A stretch of DNA of 64,000 nt. Origin: Novosphingobium sediminicola (GTDB lineage: Bacteria > Pseudomonadota > Alphaproteobacteria > Sphingomonadales > Sphingomonadaceae). Shown here piece after piece: positions 15,928-25,111 of the stretch (position 1 is the stretch's first letter; every line of letters starts with the position of its first letter). The stretch is from NCBI RefSeq assembly GCF_014196525.1, contig NZ_JACIDX010000013.1, forward strand, positions 114,570 to 178,569, written 5' to 3'. The translations under genes were made by a program, and so were the position numbers. Below the pieces are notes generated by a model, which was given only the letters and a program-made list of their open reading frames with translations, searched no databases and was not told where the DNA came from.

Positions 15928-16244
15928 AAAACCGAAAGCACCTTCGCTTCGCCCTGATCCAAATCGCGTAGCGCGAGGACGAATCGCACCAAACGACAGG
16001 GCAAGCAGCCGCGCAAAAAACGCGACCCTCTCCTCTGCACTCTCCGCCTTATCCTAAATTCCGCGTCATAGCGAATAGATTCGCGCGGCCAGCCCGGAAT
16101 ATCCGAAAATAATACGCCATAAGCGCGACCACGCCCCCTTGCGCAAATCCCCGCTTGTCTGATTCCCCGCCCCTTGGCAGAGCGAATCCAGCCTTTTGGC
16201 GCGGCCCCTTCCGCCTTCGCGCCTGCCAAGAACAGGAGACGATC
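15928..16244. other. Intergenic region between divergent csp and DUF442 genes
   Basis: About 317 bases without a supported gene. It should hold the promoter and leader of the cold-shock gene (minus strand) and the promoter of the DUF442 gene (plus strand). An AGGAG ribosome site lies just before 16245. An inverted repeat GCGAAT-AG-ATTCGC is at 16071-16084. I could not assign -35/-10 elements with confidence. Confidence 0.5.
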
Positions 16245-16673
16245 ATGTTCCGCCAGATTTCCCAGAGCGTCTGGGCCAGCCCGCAAATCGGCCTTGCCGA
16301 TGTCGATGCCGCCGCCGCGCAGGGCATCACCCTCATCATCAACAACCGCCCCGAAGGCGAAAGCGACGACCAGACTCCGGGCGACGCCATCGCGCAGGCC
16401 GCCGCTGCGGCTGGCCTCGGCTATGTCGCCATCCCTGTTACCCATGCCGGTTTCAGCCAAGCGCAGGTAACCGCCATGGTCGATGCCCTCAAGGGCGAAG
16501 GCAAGATCCTCGCCTATTGCCGCTCGGGCACGCGCTCGACGCTGCTCTGGTCGCTGGCGCAGGCCAGCCTTGGCGCCGATCTCGACGAAGTCACCGCACA
16601 GGCCGCCTCGGCGGGCTATGACGTCAGCCCGGTGCGCCCGCTGATGGACATGCTGGCCGCACAGGCCCGCTAA
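16245..16673 (+). CDS. DUF442 / TIGR01244 family protein (Blh N-domain-like phosphatase fold)
   Basis: A 142-residue protein of the TIGR01244 (DUF442) family, with the N-terminal QISQSVWASPQI, the NNRPEGE segment and the active-site-like CRSGTRS loop near residue 89, which resembles the CX5R loop of dual-specificity phosphatases. The same domain forms the N-terminal part of Blh/BigR-operon sulfur proteins, so a role in sulfur or persulfide handling is possible but not shown. ATG 16245 is supported by AACAGGAG. It is a single gene with a strong terminator behind it. Confidence 0.8.
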   Translation: MFRQISQSVWASPQIGLADVDAAAAQGITLIINNRPEGESDDQTPGDAIAQAAAAAGLGYVAIPVTHAGFSQAQVTAMVDALKGEGKILAYCRSGTRSTLLWSLAQASLGADLDEVTAQAASAGYDVSPVRPLMDMLAAQAR

Positions 16674-16691
16674 GCCCCGCCCCCAAACACG

Positions 16692-16725
16692 AAAAGGCCG
16701 CAAGCCCAGCGTTTGCGGCCTTTTT
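16692..16725 (+). terminator. Terminator after the DUF442 gene
   Basis: A 12-base stem (AAAAGGCCGCAA with TTTGCGGCCTTTT, loop of about eight bases) ends in a T tract and lies 19 bases after the stop codon. Confidence 0.9.
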
Positions 16726-16756
16726 CATATCCATTTCCCTGTCCCGGGCCTGCGCA

Positions 16757-16793
16757 TAAAAAAGGGGCCGGAGCGGCTGGCTCCGGCCCTTTA
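16757..16793 (-). terminator. Terminator of the glnK-amtB operon
   Basis: A GC-rich stem (GGGCCGGAG / CTCCGGCCC) is followed on the minus strand by six T residues. It lies about 90 bases beyond the amtB stop codon, back to back with the plus-strand terminator of the neighbouring gene. Confidence 0.85.
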
Positions 16794-16883
16794 TAAGTTT
16801 GTCGTTCGCAGGAGGAACATCGGTAGGCGGGACCGGGGAGGAGGAGAGGGAGGAGATCCCCAGCCCCGCCAAACTGTTGAAAC

Positions 16884-18296
16884 TTAGTAGTTGTAGGCGC
16901 GTTCGCCATGCTCGGTGATGTCGAGGCCTTCGCGCTCGGCTTCTTCCGTGGGACGCAGACCGATGGTCTTGTCCAGAGCGAAGAACAGCACCGCCGAACC
17001 GACACCCGAGAGAACCAGCGTCAGCACCACAGCCTTGATCTGGGTGATGACCTGAGCAACCATGTCATAGCTGCCGGCCTTCGAGGGGAACACGGTGTAG
17101 TCAACCCAGCCCTGACCGCCCAGCGAGGGATCGGCCACGATGCCGGTGCCGATCGCGCCGACGATACCGCCGATGCAGTGGACGCCGAAAACGTCGAGCG
17201 TGTCGTCATACTTCAGCTTGTTCTTCACGGTCGAGACGAAGAAGAAGCAGATCGGCGAAACCACCAGACCCAGCACGATCGAGGTCATCGGCGAAGCGAA
17301 GCCCGAAGCCGGGGTGATAGCGACCAGACCGGCCACAGCGCCCGAAGCAGCGCCCAGCATCGAGGGCTTGCCATGCTTGACCTGTTCAACCAGCGACCAG
17401 CTGACAGCAGCAGCAGCGGTGGCGACGAAGGTGTTGATGAAGGCGAGCGAGGCAAGGCCATTGGCTTCGAGGTTCGAACCGGCGTTGAAACCAAACCAGC
17501 CAACCCACAGCAGCGAAGCGCCGATCATGGTCATGGTCAGCGAGTGCGGCGGGGTGGCTTCCTTGCCATGGCCCACGCGCTTGCCGATCACGAGGCAGCC
17601 GACGAGACCGGCGATACCTGCGTTGATGTGCACAACGGTGCCGCCGGCAAAGTCCAGAGCGCCAAGACCATAGAGATAGCCGGCATCAGCGGTGTTGGCC
17701 GACAGGAAGTCGGGACCGGCGAAATACCACACCATATGGGCCATCGGAAAATAGACGATGGTCAGCCACAGCACGGTGAAGATGATGAGCGGAGTGAACT
17801 TCACGCGCTCTGCAAAAGCACCCACGATCAGCGCCGGCGTGATGCAGGCAAAGGTCATCTGGAAGATGACATAGGTGTATTCAGGCAGATAGACGTTGTT
17901 CGAGAAGGTGGCCGCATAGGTGCTGGCCGAAACGCCCATCAGGAACGCCTTGGAGAAGCCGCCGACAAACGGCGAACCACCGGTGAAGGCCATCGAATAG
18001 CCCCAGCACACCCACACAAGAGCGGCCACCGAAACAATCATGAACACCTGCATCAGCACGCTGAGCATGTTCTTGGTACGCACCAGGCCGCCGTAAAACA
18101 GCGCCAGCGCAGGGATGCTCATCAGCAGCACCAGCGCCGAGGACACCAGCATCCAGCTGTTGTCGCCCTTGTTGACCATGGTGGCCATCTGTTCGGCAGT
18201 CGGCGCCTTGATCGGCGCTGCCTGCGCAAAAGCGGTGGTGGCGGCAAAGAGCGATGCGCCCAAAGCCCCAGCGCCGCAGATCATCTTGCGGATCAT
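16884..18296 (-). CDS. amtB: Ammonium transporter AmtB
   Basis: An inner-membrane ammonium channel of the Amt/Mep/Rh family, 470 residues. It has a signal-peptide-like N-terminus (MIRKMICGAGALGASLFAATTAFA), multiple hydrophobic segments, and family signatures such as ALFYGGLVRTKNMLS, GALDFAGGTVVHINAGIAGLVG (with the pore histidine in VHI) and FGVHCIGGIVGAIGTGI (with the second histidine). ATG 18296 is preferred because it starts the signal peptide and is preceded by TAGGAG. It follows glnK with a 29-base gap, the usual glnK-amtB pairing. Confidence 0.95.
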   Translation of the reverse strand: MIRKMICGAGALGASLFAATTAFAQAAPIKAPTAEQMATMVNKGDNSWMLVSSALVLLMSIPALALFYGGLVRTKNMLSVLMQVFMIVSVAALVWVCWGYSMAFTGGSPFVGGFSKAFLMGVSASTYAATFSNNVYLPEYTYVIFQMTFACITPALIVGAFAERVKFTPLIIFTVLWLTIVYFPMAHMVWYFAGPDFLSANTADAGYLYGLGALDFAGGTVVHINAGIAGLVGCLVIGKRVGHGKEATPPHSLTMTMIGASLLWVGWFGFNAGSNLEANGLASLAFINTFVATAAAAVSWSLVEQVKHGKPSMLGAASGAVAGLVAITPASGFASPMTSIVLGLVVSPICFFFVSTVKNKLKYDDTLDVFGVHCIGGIVGAIGTGIVADPSLGGQGWVDYTVFPSKAGSYDMVAQVITQIKAVVLTLVLSGVGSAVLFFALDKTIGLRPTEEAEREGLDITEHGERAYNY

Positions 18297-18325
18297 AGTG
18301 GGTTCACTCCTAAGGCTAGCGCCGC

Positions 18326-18664
18326 TCACAGAGCGGTATCCCCGGTTTCACCGGTGCGGATGCGGACGGCCGAGGCCAGATCAAGCACAAAGATCTTGCC
18401 ATCGCCGATGGCTTCGGTGCTGGCGGCCTGTTGGATGGTTTCGACCACGCGCGGCGCCAGTTCGTCGCTGGCGGCGATCTCGATCTTCACCTTGGGCAGC
18501 ATGTTGGTCGAATATTCGGCGCCGCGATAGATCTCGGTTTGCCCTTTTTGCCGACCAAAGCCCTTCACTTCGGACACCGTCAGACCGGCGACCCCAAGTG
18601 CGCCGAGGGCTTCACGCACCTCGTCGAGCTTGAACGGCTTGATGATGGCGATGATGAACTTCAT
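18326..18664 (-). CDS. glnK: PII nitrogen regulatory protein GlnK
   Basis: GlnK senses 2-oxoglutarate, ATP/ADP and glutamine status and plugs AmtB when nitrogen is plentiful. The 112-residue protein has the PII layout: MKFIIAIIKPFKLDEV at the N-terminus, the T-loop with Tyr51 in RGAEYS, which is the uridylylation site in the family, and the C-terminal GDGKIFVLDL with RIRTGE. It is the first gene of a glnK-amtB operon behind a sigma-54-type promoter. Confidence 0.97.
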   Translation of the reverse strand: MKFIIAIIKPFKLDEVREALGALGVAGLTVSEVKGFGRQKGQTEIYRGAEYSTNMLPKVKIEIAASDELAPRVVETIQQAASTEAIGDGKIFVLDLASAVRIRTGETGDTAL

Positions 18665-18714
18665 GCCTATCCCCTATTAGCCAACCGGCCCAGCGCCGGC
18701 ATGCAAACAGGTAT

Positions 18715-18730
18715 AGCAAGGGGTGTGCCA
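18715..18730 (-). promoter_or_regulatory. Sigma-54 (RpoN) promoter of glnK-amtB
   Basis: On the minus strand the sequence reads TGGCACACCCCTTGCT, with the -24 GG and -12 GC elements in exact register with the TGGCAC-N5-TTGCW consensus. It lies about 50 bases upstream of the glnK start, as expected for a nitrogen-regulated glnK-amtB operon. Confidence 0.85.
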
Positions 18731-18824
18731 ATTTAGGGTTTTTTGAGATTCCGGGGATTCATCGGGCCGATTACACCCGTCTGGTGGTTAATTGGGCCTG
18801 CCCTGCGCCCGATTCCTATGCATC

Positions 18825-18841
18825 TGCCCAAAATTTAGGCA
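18825..18841 (-). promoter_or_regulatory. Putative NtrC binding site upstream of the glnK promoter
   Basis: A 17-base inverted repeat TGCCCAAAATTTAGGCA has the TGC-N11-GCA geometry of NtrC sites and sits about 100 bases upstream of the -24 element, the normal distance for an NtrC enhancer. The inner bases differ from the best consensus, so the assignment is tentative. Confidence 0.5.
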
Positions 18842-18881
18842 GCGTTTTGGAGGCAAAAGCCGTCAAACGCATCGCGCGCGC

Positions 18882-18921
18882 AAAAAACAGGCGCGCCGGA
18901 ATTTCTATCCCGGCGCGCCTG
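18882..18921 (-). terminator. Terminator of prfC
   Basis: A 12-base perfect stem (CAGGCGCGCCGG with CCGGCGCGCCTG, ten-base loop) is followed on the minus strand by six T residues. It lies just behind the prfC stop codon. Confidence 0.9.
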
Positions 18922-18948
18922 TTGAAACTGCAAAAGCGGGTAATACCC

Positions 18949-20508
18949 TTACCGCTCCTTGGTCGCGGAGAATGTCAGCTCAGGATTGCGTTCCTGCTGA
19001 TAGGACACATCCCATGACGAGCGCGCCAGAAACACCGGATCGCCATCGCGGTCCTTGGCCAGATTGGCGCGGTTGAATTCGACGAAATCGGAGAGCGCCT
19101 TGGCCTCGCCCTTGACCCAGCGCGCGGTGTCGAAAGGCGCAGGCTCCAGCATCGCGCCCACCTTATATTCAGCCTCCAGCCGCGAAATCAGCACGTCGAG
19201 CTGAAGCTGGCCCACCACGCCCACGATCCACTGGCTGCCGATTTCGGGATAGAAGACCTGAATCACGCCCTCTTCGCTCAGATCGTCGAGAGCCTTGCGC
19301 AGCTGCTTGGTCTTGGTCGGGTCCTTGAGCTGAACGCGGCGCAGGATTTCCGGCGCGAAATTGGGCAGGCCGGTGAAGCGCACCTTGTTCGTCTCCGACA
19401 AAGTATCGCCCACGCGCAAAGTGCCATGGTTGGGAATGCCGATGATGTCGCCGGGCTGGGCCTCATCGGCGATCTCGCGGTCCTGGGCAAAGAACAGGAT
19501 CGGCGAATGCACCGCAATCGGTTTGCCCAGCGCCGATGGCGTCAGCTTCATACCGCGCCGGAACGTGCCCGAGACGAGACGCATGAAAGCGATGCGGTCG
19601 CGGTGCATCGGGTCCATATTGGCCTGCACCTTGAAGATGAAGCCCGTCACTTCATTGCCCGACGGGTCGATCGTGCCTGCTTCACTGGGCTGCGGGCGCG
19701 GCGGAGGGGCGATGCGGGCGATGGCGTCGATCAATTCGGCCACGCCGAAATTCTTCAAGGCCGAACCAAAGAACACCGGCGTCAAATCGCCATGGCGATA
19801 GGCCTCAAGGTCAAATTCGGGATAGCCCGCCTGACCCAGCTCGATCTCCTCGGCAAATTCCTCCGGCACCGGCTCATGATCGACCTTGCCCAGAAATTCG
19901 CGGCTGTCGCCTTCGGGCCGGCTGATGCGCCCGCTTTTCAGGTCAAGGATGCCCTCGAACTGGCCGCCCATGCCCACCGGCCAGCTTTGCGGCGAAACGT
20001 CCAGCGCCAGCGCGTCGGCCACCTCATCGAGGATTTCGAACACCGGACGGCCTTCGCGGTCGACCTTGTTGACGAAGGTGATGATCGGCACATTGCGCAT
20101 CCGGCACACTTCAAACAGCTTGCGCGTCTGCGGCTCGATGCCCTTGGCCGCGTCAATCACCATGATCGCCGAATCCACCGCCGTCAGCGTGCGATAGGTA
20201 TCTTCCGAGAAATCCTCGTGGCCCGGCGTGTCGAGCAGGTTGAAGGTGATATGCCCCAACCCTTCAAACTCGCGCGCAAAGGTCATCACCGAGGATGTCA
20301 CCGAAATCCCGCGCTGCTGCTCGATCTTCATCCAGTCCGACCGGGCGCGCCGCGCCGCGCCACGCGCCTTCACCTCGCCCGCCAGATGGATCGCACCGCC
20401 GTTCAGCAACAGCTTTTCAGTCAGCGTGGTCTTGCCCGCGTCAGGGTGCGAGATGATGGCAAAGGTGCGGCGGGTGGCAAAAGGCTGGTTCATGGCGGAG
20501 TCGGTCAT
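18949..20508 (-). CDS. prfC: Peptide chain release factor 3
   Basis: RF3 is a GTPase that recycles release factors RF1/RF2 from the ribosome after peptide release. The 519-residue protein has the G1 motif HPDAGKTTLTEKLL near residue 21, G2-region RGISVTSS, G3 DTPGHEDF, G4 NKVDREGRP, then the beta-barrel and C-terminal RF3 domains (FAPEILRRVQLKDPTKTKQL). Length matches the family. A second in-frame ATG five codons in is possible. It appears to be a separate transcript ending in a strong terminator. Confidence 0.95.
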   Translation of the reverse strand: MTDSAMNQPFATRRTFAIISHPDAGKTTLTEKLLLNGGAIHLAGEVKARGAARRARSDWMKIEQQRGISVTSSVMTFAREFEGLGHITFNLLDTPGHEDFSEDTYRTLTAVDSAIMVIDAAKGIEPQTRKLFEVCRMRNVPIITFVNKVDREGRPVFEILDEVADALALDVSPQSWPVGMGGQFEGILDLKSGRISRPEGDSREFLGKVDHEPVPEEFAEEIELGQAGYPEFDLEAYRHGDLTPVFFGSALKNFGVAELIDAIARIAPPPRPQPSEAGTIDPSGNEVTGFIFKVQANMDPMHRDRIAFMRLVSGTFRRGMKLTPSALGKPIAVHSPILFFAQDREIADEAQPGDIIGIPNHGTLRVGDTLSETNKVRFTGLPNFAPEILRRVQLKDPTKTKQLRKALDDLSEEGVIQVFYPEIGSQWIVGVVGQLQLDVLISRLEAEYKVGAMLEPAPFDTARWVKGEAKALSDFVEFNRANLAKDRDGDPVFLARSSWDVSYQQERNPELTFSATKER

Positions 20509-20552
20509 GGCCGGGCGCTTACATTGCGCCGCGCTTTTCGTCTATCCCGCGC

Positions 20553-21458
20553 TTACGCACCCGCCGTCTGGCCGACGCAGACGTCCATGCGGAAGCTGCG
20601 GCTTTCACCCGGCGGCAACAGGATGATCCCCGGCTTCTCGCTCACCTCTCCATCAAAGCCCTGCGGGTCGGCATAGCCCGCCCATGGTTCGATGCACAGA
20701 TAATGCGCGCCGGGCACCTGCCACAGGCCAAGGTCGGGACTGTCGGGAAAGGCAATGTCGAGCGCGGGGCCATCCGGCGAGGCATAGCGCAAGGCGCGGC
20801 TGGCCAGCCCGATCCAGACCATCGCGTCGGCCTCAAACAGACCTTCCTGCAACGCCAGTTCGCGCGCCGCCACCGGCGTCTCCTCGCCCCCCGGCAACAA
20901 TTCGCCCGTGGCCTTGCTGACCCGGCGCACCGGTCCCGGTTCGTCCTGCGCAAAGATAATGCGATGCGCCGTCTTTTCGCCCCCGCCCGGCAAGGGCCAG
21001 GCAAAGGCGGGATGATAGCCAAAGCTGAAAGGCATCACCGCCTCGCCGCGATTATGCACCGTGGCCGCCATGCTCAAGGCGCCGTCCTTCAGCCGAAACG
21101 CCATCTCCAGCCGGAAGGAGAAAGGGTAAACCGCCCGCGTCGCCTCGCTGTCCTCCAGCGCAAAACTCACCGCATCTGCGCTCTGCTGACAAATCGCAAA
21201 CCGGCTGCGCCGCGCAAAACCATGGCGCGGCAGGGCATATTCGCGCCCCTCATGCCGAAACGCATCGCCGCGCAGCGCACCGACAATCGGAAAGAGCAAG
21301 GGCGCATGGCCGGTCCAATAGGCCGGATCGGCGTCGGTCATATATTCGCGCCCCGCCCCATCGCGCAGCGATTGCAGTTCGGCCCCCAGCGGATGGATCA
21401 GCGCGCGCCATTCGCCCGAAACAAGGCTCACCATTTCTTCGCTCACACCATTCCCCAT
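20553..21458 (-). CDS. Aldose 1-epimerase family protein
   Basis: A 301-residue protein of the galactose mutarotase-like superfamily, similar to the YihR/LacX-type group: PLGAELQSLRDGAGREYMTDADPAYWTGHAPLLFPIVG at the N-terminus, a catalytic-type histidine in LPRHGFARRSRF (about residue 78) and another in FSFGYHPAFAWP (about 150). The physiological sugar is unknown. The start is not certain; ATG 21458 has only a weak ribosome site and ATG 21434 is an alternative. A terminator separates it from pheT upstream. Confidence 0.8.
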   Translation of the reverse strand: MGNGVSEEMVSLVSGEWRALIHPLGAELQSLRDGAGREYMTDADPAYWTGHAPLLFPIVGALRGDAFRHEGREYALPRHGFARRSRFAICQQSADAVSFALEDSEATRAVYPFSFRLEMAFRLKDGALSMAATVHNRGEAVMPFSFGYHPAFAWPLPGGGEKTAHRIIFAQDEPGPVRRVSKATGELLPGGEETPVAARELALQEGLFEADAMVWIGLASRALRYASPDGPALDIAFPDSPDLGLWQVPGAHYLCIEPWAGYADPQGFDGEVSEKPGIILLPPGESRSFRMDVCVGQTAGA

Positions 21459-21466
21459 CCGGCCAA

Positions 21467-21500
21467 TAAAAAAGGCGCTGCGAGAATGCCCGCAGCGCCC
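21467..21500 (-). terminator. Terminator of pheS-pheT
   Basis: Nine-base stem GGCGCTGCG / CGCAGCGCC with an eight-base loop, followed on the minus strand by six T residues. It lies right after the pheT stop codon and just ahead of the aldose epimerase-like gene. Confidence 0.88.
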
Positions 21501-21523
21501 TTTTCTTTCAACCCCTTAGCAAA

Positions 21524-23911
21524 TCAACCGCGCAGGACCGCGCCCTGCTTGGCCGCCGCCGCCGTCACCTTGTCAGCAATGGCTTTCAGGTCGGCGTCAT
21601 TATAGCTCTTTTCCGAAGGTTGCAGCGTGACCTCGATGGCCAGCGACTTTTGCCCTTCCGGCACGCCCGCCCCGCGGAAATCGTCGAACAGGCGCGCGGC
21701 GATGATATTCGCCTTGTCCGCGCCCTTCACCGCGCGCAGCAGATCGCCCGCCGCCAGATCGGCCTTCACCAGGAAAGCAAAGTCGCGCTTCACCGCCTGC
21801 AAGGCCGGAGGCGCATAATTGACGCGGGCGAAACCAGCAGCCCCCTTCTTGCCCGGAATGGCGTCGAGGAAGATTTCCGCCACCGCCACCGGGCCATCAA
21901 GGTCAAACGCCTTGGCGGTGGTGGGATGCAACATGCCGAAACGCGCCAGTACATTCTTGGGCCCAAGCCGCAAGGTGGCCGACTGGCCGGGGTGGAACTG
22001 CGCGCCCGCCTCGCCCATGATTTGCAGATTGTCCACCGGCGCCCCCGCCTCGGCCAGCAAGGCCAGCGCCTCGGCCTTGGCGTCGAAAGCATCGAACGCC
22101 TGCGCCTTGCCCGTAGCCCAGCCGCGCGGAGTCTTGTCGCCCGCCAGCACCACGGCCAGCGTCAGACGCTCGGCACCCTTGCCATTGGCATCGCGCAAAT
22201 AGCGGCGACCAATTTCAAACAGACGCAGCGAAGAGCCGCCACGCGCCAGATTGCGCTTGGCCGCAGAGAGCAGGCCGGGGATCAGGCTGGGGCGCATGAC
22301 TTTCAGGTCTTCGCTGATCGGATTGGCCAGACGCCACAGCACGCCTTCTGCGAAATGCTCGGCCTCACCCTCAGGCAGGAACGACCACGTAATCGCCTCA
22401 TTCAACCCGCGTGCGGCAGCAGCACGGCGAAGGCGGCGTTCTTGGCGTTGCACCGGGGTCGCGGTCGGCTTGGCCACGCCATCCTCGCGGGGCAGCGGCA
22501 TGCTCTCGATCCCGTCGAGGCCGTGGATGCGCACCACTTCCTCAACAATATCGGCCGCACCGTCCACATCCGGGCGCCAGCCCGGCACCGTCACCGCCCA
22601 GTCATCGCCCACGGCAAAGCCCAGCGCGGCAAGGATGCGCTTCTGCTCCTCGCCCGCAATCTCCACCCCGCCCAGCTTGGTCACCAGCGCGGGATCAAAA
22701 GCCACAACCTTGGGCATGGCAGGCGCAGCACCGGCGCGCACCACTTCGGATGCCTCACCGCCGCAGATCTCAAGGATCAGGCCGGTCAGCAGATCAAGCC
22801 CGGTATCGAGGAAAGCCGGGTCCACCCCGCGCTCAAACCGCGCGCGCGCGTCCGAGGTCAGGTTCAGCGCGCGACCCGTGGCGGCAATCCGTTCGGGCGT
22901 GAAATAGGCGATTTCCAGCATGACATCGCTGGTATCGTCGCTGCAACCCGAATGCTCGCCGCCCATGATCCCGGCAATGTCATGCACGCCCGCCGCATCG
23001 GCGATCACAGTCATCGTGTCGGTCAGATCATAGGTCTTGCCGTTCAGCGCAAGGCACTGCTCGCCCGCAACCGCGCGGCGTGCCACGACCGCGCCCGACA
23101 GCTTGGCCAGATCATAGGCATGGGCCGGGCGGCCATAGGTGAGCATCACATAATTGGTGATGTCCACCAGCGCCGAAATCGGGCGTTGGCCAGCAGCCTT
23201 CAACGCAGCCTGCAGCCATTCCGGGCTGGGGCCATTCTTCACGCCCTTGATGGTGCGGCCATAAAAGGCGGGGCAGCCATCAATATCCTCGGTGCGGATT
23301 TCGACCGGGCAGGCATAGGAACCGGCAATCCCCGGCGCGGCGATGGGCTTCAACGTGCCCAGACCGGCGGCGGCCAGATCGCGCGCGATGCCATAGACGC
23401 CCATGCAATCAGGGCGGTTGGGCGTGACCGAAATGTCGAACACCGGATCGGCGCCGTGATAGTCCGCAAAAGCGGTGCCGACCGGCGCGTCCTCGGGCAA
23501 TTCGATGATGCCGTCATGGCCCTCGCCCAGTTCCAGCTCGCGCATCGAGCACATCATGCCGTTCGATTCGACGCTGCGCACGGCGGCAACCTTGAGCACC
23601 ATGCCATTGGCAGGCACGACAGCGCCGGGCAGGCCCAACACACCGACCAATCCCGCACGCGCATTGGGCGCGCCGCAGACCACCTGAAGCGGAGCGCCAT
23701 CGCCGGTATCGACCGAAAGCACCTGCAGCTTGTCCGCATTGGGATGGCGATCGGCGGTCAGGATGCGCGCAACGCGAAAGCCCTTCAGCTTTTCGGCCGG
23801 GTCCTCAATGCCTTCGACTTCAAGGCCGATGGCGTTCAGCTTGCCCGCGATCTGTTCGACGCTGGCTTCGGTTTCCAGATGGGCCTTGAGCCACGAGAGA
23901 GAGAATTTCAT
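21524..23911 (-). CDS. pheT: Phenylalanine-tRNA ligase beta subunit
   Basis: PheT pairs with PheS as an (alpha-beta)2 enzyme that charges tRNA-Phe. The 795-residue protein has the expected domains: an N-terminal tRNA-binding OB fold (about 39-150, GFRVARILTADRHPNADKLQV), the B3/B4 editing domain (about 210-390), B5 (about 400-475), the catalytic-like core and the C-terminal ferredoxin-like anticodon-binding domain (from about 700, KRDFAFLVKADL). Length matches the family. It starts 11 bases after pheS ends. Confidence 0.96.
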   Translation of the reverse strand: MKFSLSWLKAHLETEASVEQIAGKLNAIGLEVEGIEDPAEKLKGFRVARILTADRHPNADKLQVLSVDTGDGAPLQVVCGAPNARAGLVGVLGLPGAVVPANGMVLKVAAVRSVESNGMMCSMRELELGEGHDGIIELPEDAPVGTAFADYHGADPVFDISVTPNRPDCMGVYGIARDLAAAGLGTLKPIAAPGIAGSYACPVEIRTEDIDGCPAFYGRTIKGVKNGPSPEWLQAALKAAGQRPISALVDITNYVMLTYGRPAHAYDLAKLSGAVVARRAVAGEQCLALNGKTYDLTDTMTVIADAAGVHDIAGIMGGEHSGCSDDTSDVMLEIAYFTPERIAATGRALNLTSDARARFERGVDPAFLDTGLDLLTGLILEICGGEASEVVRAGAAPAMPKVVAFDPALVTKLGGVEIAGEEQKRILAALGFAVGDDWAVTVPGWRPDVDGAADIVEEVVRIHGLDGIESMPLPREDGVAKPTATPVQRQERRLRRAAAARGLNEAITWSFLPEGEAEHFAEGVLWRLANPISEDLKVMRPSLIPGLLSAAKRNLARGGSSLRLFEIGRRYLRDANGKGAERLTLAVVLAGDKTPRGWATGKAQAFDAFDAKAEALALLAEAGAPVDNLQIMGEAGAQFHPGQSATLRLGPKNVLARFGMLHPTTAKAFDLDGPVAVAEIFLDAIPGKKGAAGFARVNYAPPALQAVKRDFAFLVKADLAAGDLLRAVKGADKANIIAARLFDDFRGAGVPEGQKSLAIEVTLQPSEKSYNDADLKAIADKVTAAAAKQGAVLRG

Positions 23912-23922
23912 GCCGAAGCCCC

Positions 23923-25035
23923 TTATGCCTGTACGCCAACGCCGCCCGAAAGGGTCGGCACATCAAGGCCGGAAAAGCCGTAATGGCCCAGCCAGCGCGC
24001 ATCGCCATCAAAGAAGGCCCGCAAATCGTTCATCCCATATTTCAGCATGGCCAAGCGATCGACGCCCACGCCAAAGGCAAAACCCTGCCACTGATCCGGG
24101 TCATAACCGCCAGCGGTCAGCACATGGCGGTTGACCATGCCCGACCCCAGCAGTTCCATCCACGAATGGCCCGGCGCATCGCCCGAACCGCCCACCACGC
24201 GGCGGCCATCGACATAGGAATAGCCGGTGTCCACCTCGACGCTGGGTTCGGTGAAGGGGAAATAGCTGGGGCGCAGGCGCAGCACGATATCGTCCCGCTC
24301 AAAGAAAGCCTTGAGCATGGTTTCCAGCGTCCATTTCAGATGCGCCAGCGTGATGTCCTTGCCGATCACCAAGCCTTCGACCTGATGGAACATCGGCGTG
24401 TGGGTGGCGTCGGAATCGCTGCGATAGACGCGGCCCGGCGCGATGATGCGCAAGGGCTTGTCACCGCCCGCGGCCAGCATCGCGCGGATCTGCACCGGGC
24501 TGGTATGCGTGCGCAGCACCATGTCCTGCTCGGTTTCATAACCGCTGGCGTCTTTATCTATATAGAAGGTGTCATGCATCGCGCGCGCCGGATGGCTCTC
24601 GGGCATGTTGAGCGCGGTGAAATTGTGCCAGTCGTCCTCGATCTCCGGCCCGGTGGCGACGGCAAAGCCCAGATCGGCAAAGATCTCGGCCAGTTCGTCC
24701 ATCACCTGAGACACGGGATGCACGCTGCCACGGGCGCTTTCGGGCGCGGGCAGGGTCAGATCGACCGTCTCGGCGGCCAGCTTGGCCTCCAGCGCGGCGC
24801 CCTCCAGAGCGGCCTTCTTTTCGGCCAGCGCATTCGTCACGCCTTCGCGCAGCGCATGAATCTTGGGGCCCGTGGTCTGGCGTTCCTCCGGGCTCATCGC
24901 GCCCAGCGTTTTCAGCAGGCCCGAGATCGAACCCTGCTTGCCCAAAAACGCCACGCGCAGCGCCTCCAGCGCGTCCAGATCCTGCGCCTTTGCAATGCTG
25001 TCGAGCGCCTGTGCGCCGAGACTTTCGTAATCCAT
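23923..25035 (-). CDS. pheS: Phenylalanine-tRNA ligase alpha subunit
   Basis: PheS holds the catalytic site of phenylalanyl-tRNA synthetase. The 370-residue protein has an N-terminal coiled-coil region (residues 1-90) and class II motifs: HPVSQVMDELAEIFADLGFAVATGPEIEDDWHNF, the motif 2 region PGRVYRSDSDATHTPMFHQVEG, and motif 3 GFAFGVGVDRLAMLKYGM. The frame is open 17 codons further upstream, but ATG 25035 fits the usual MDYESL-type start and has GGACAG upstream. pheT follows directly. Confidence 0.96.
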   Translation of the reverse strand: MDYESLGAQALDSIAKAQDLDALEALRVAFLGKQGSISGLLKTLGAMSPEERQTTGPKIHALREGVTNALAEKKAALEGAALEAKLAAETVDLTLPAPESARGSVHPVSQVMDELAEIFADLGFAVATGPEIEDDWHNFTALNMPESHPARAMHDTFYIDKDASGYETEQDMVLRTHTSPVQIRAMLAAGGDKPLRIIAPGRVYRSDSDATHTPMFHQVEGLVIGKDITLAHLKWTLETMLKAFFERDDIVLRLRPSYFPFTEPSVEVDTGYSYVDGRRVVGGSGDAPGHSWMELLGSGMVNRHVLTAGGYDPDQWQGFAFGVGVDRLAMLKYGMNDLRAFFDGDARWLGHYGFSGLDVPTLSGGVGVQA

Positions 25036-25111
25036 GCTCTGTCCGTTTGCTGATGGGCGCGCCGGCATCGGGCCATGCGCCAGCACCCTCTAGGGCGGCG
25101 CGGCGTCAAGA

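Noticed and set aside
16071..16084. Inverted repeat GCGAAT-AG-ATTCGC as a Fur box
   Set aside because: The centre is two bases rather than one, so half-sites are out of the usual register, and neither neighbour is an iron gene.
21620..23983. A 787-codon open frame on the plus strand opposite pheT
   Set aside because: It lies antisense to a well-identified gene; long open antisense frames are common in GC-rich DNA, and the translation has biased Arg/His/Gln composition with no family features.
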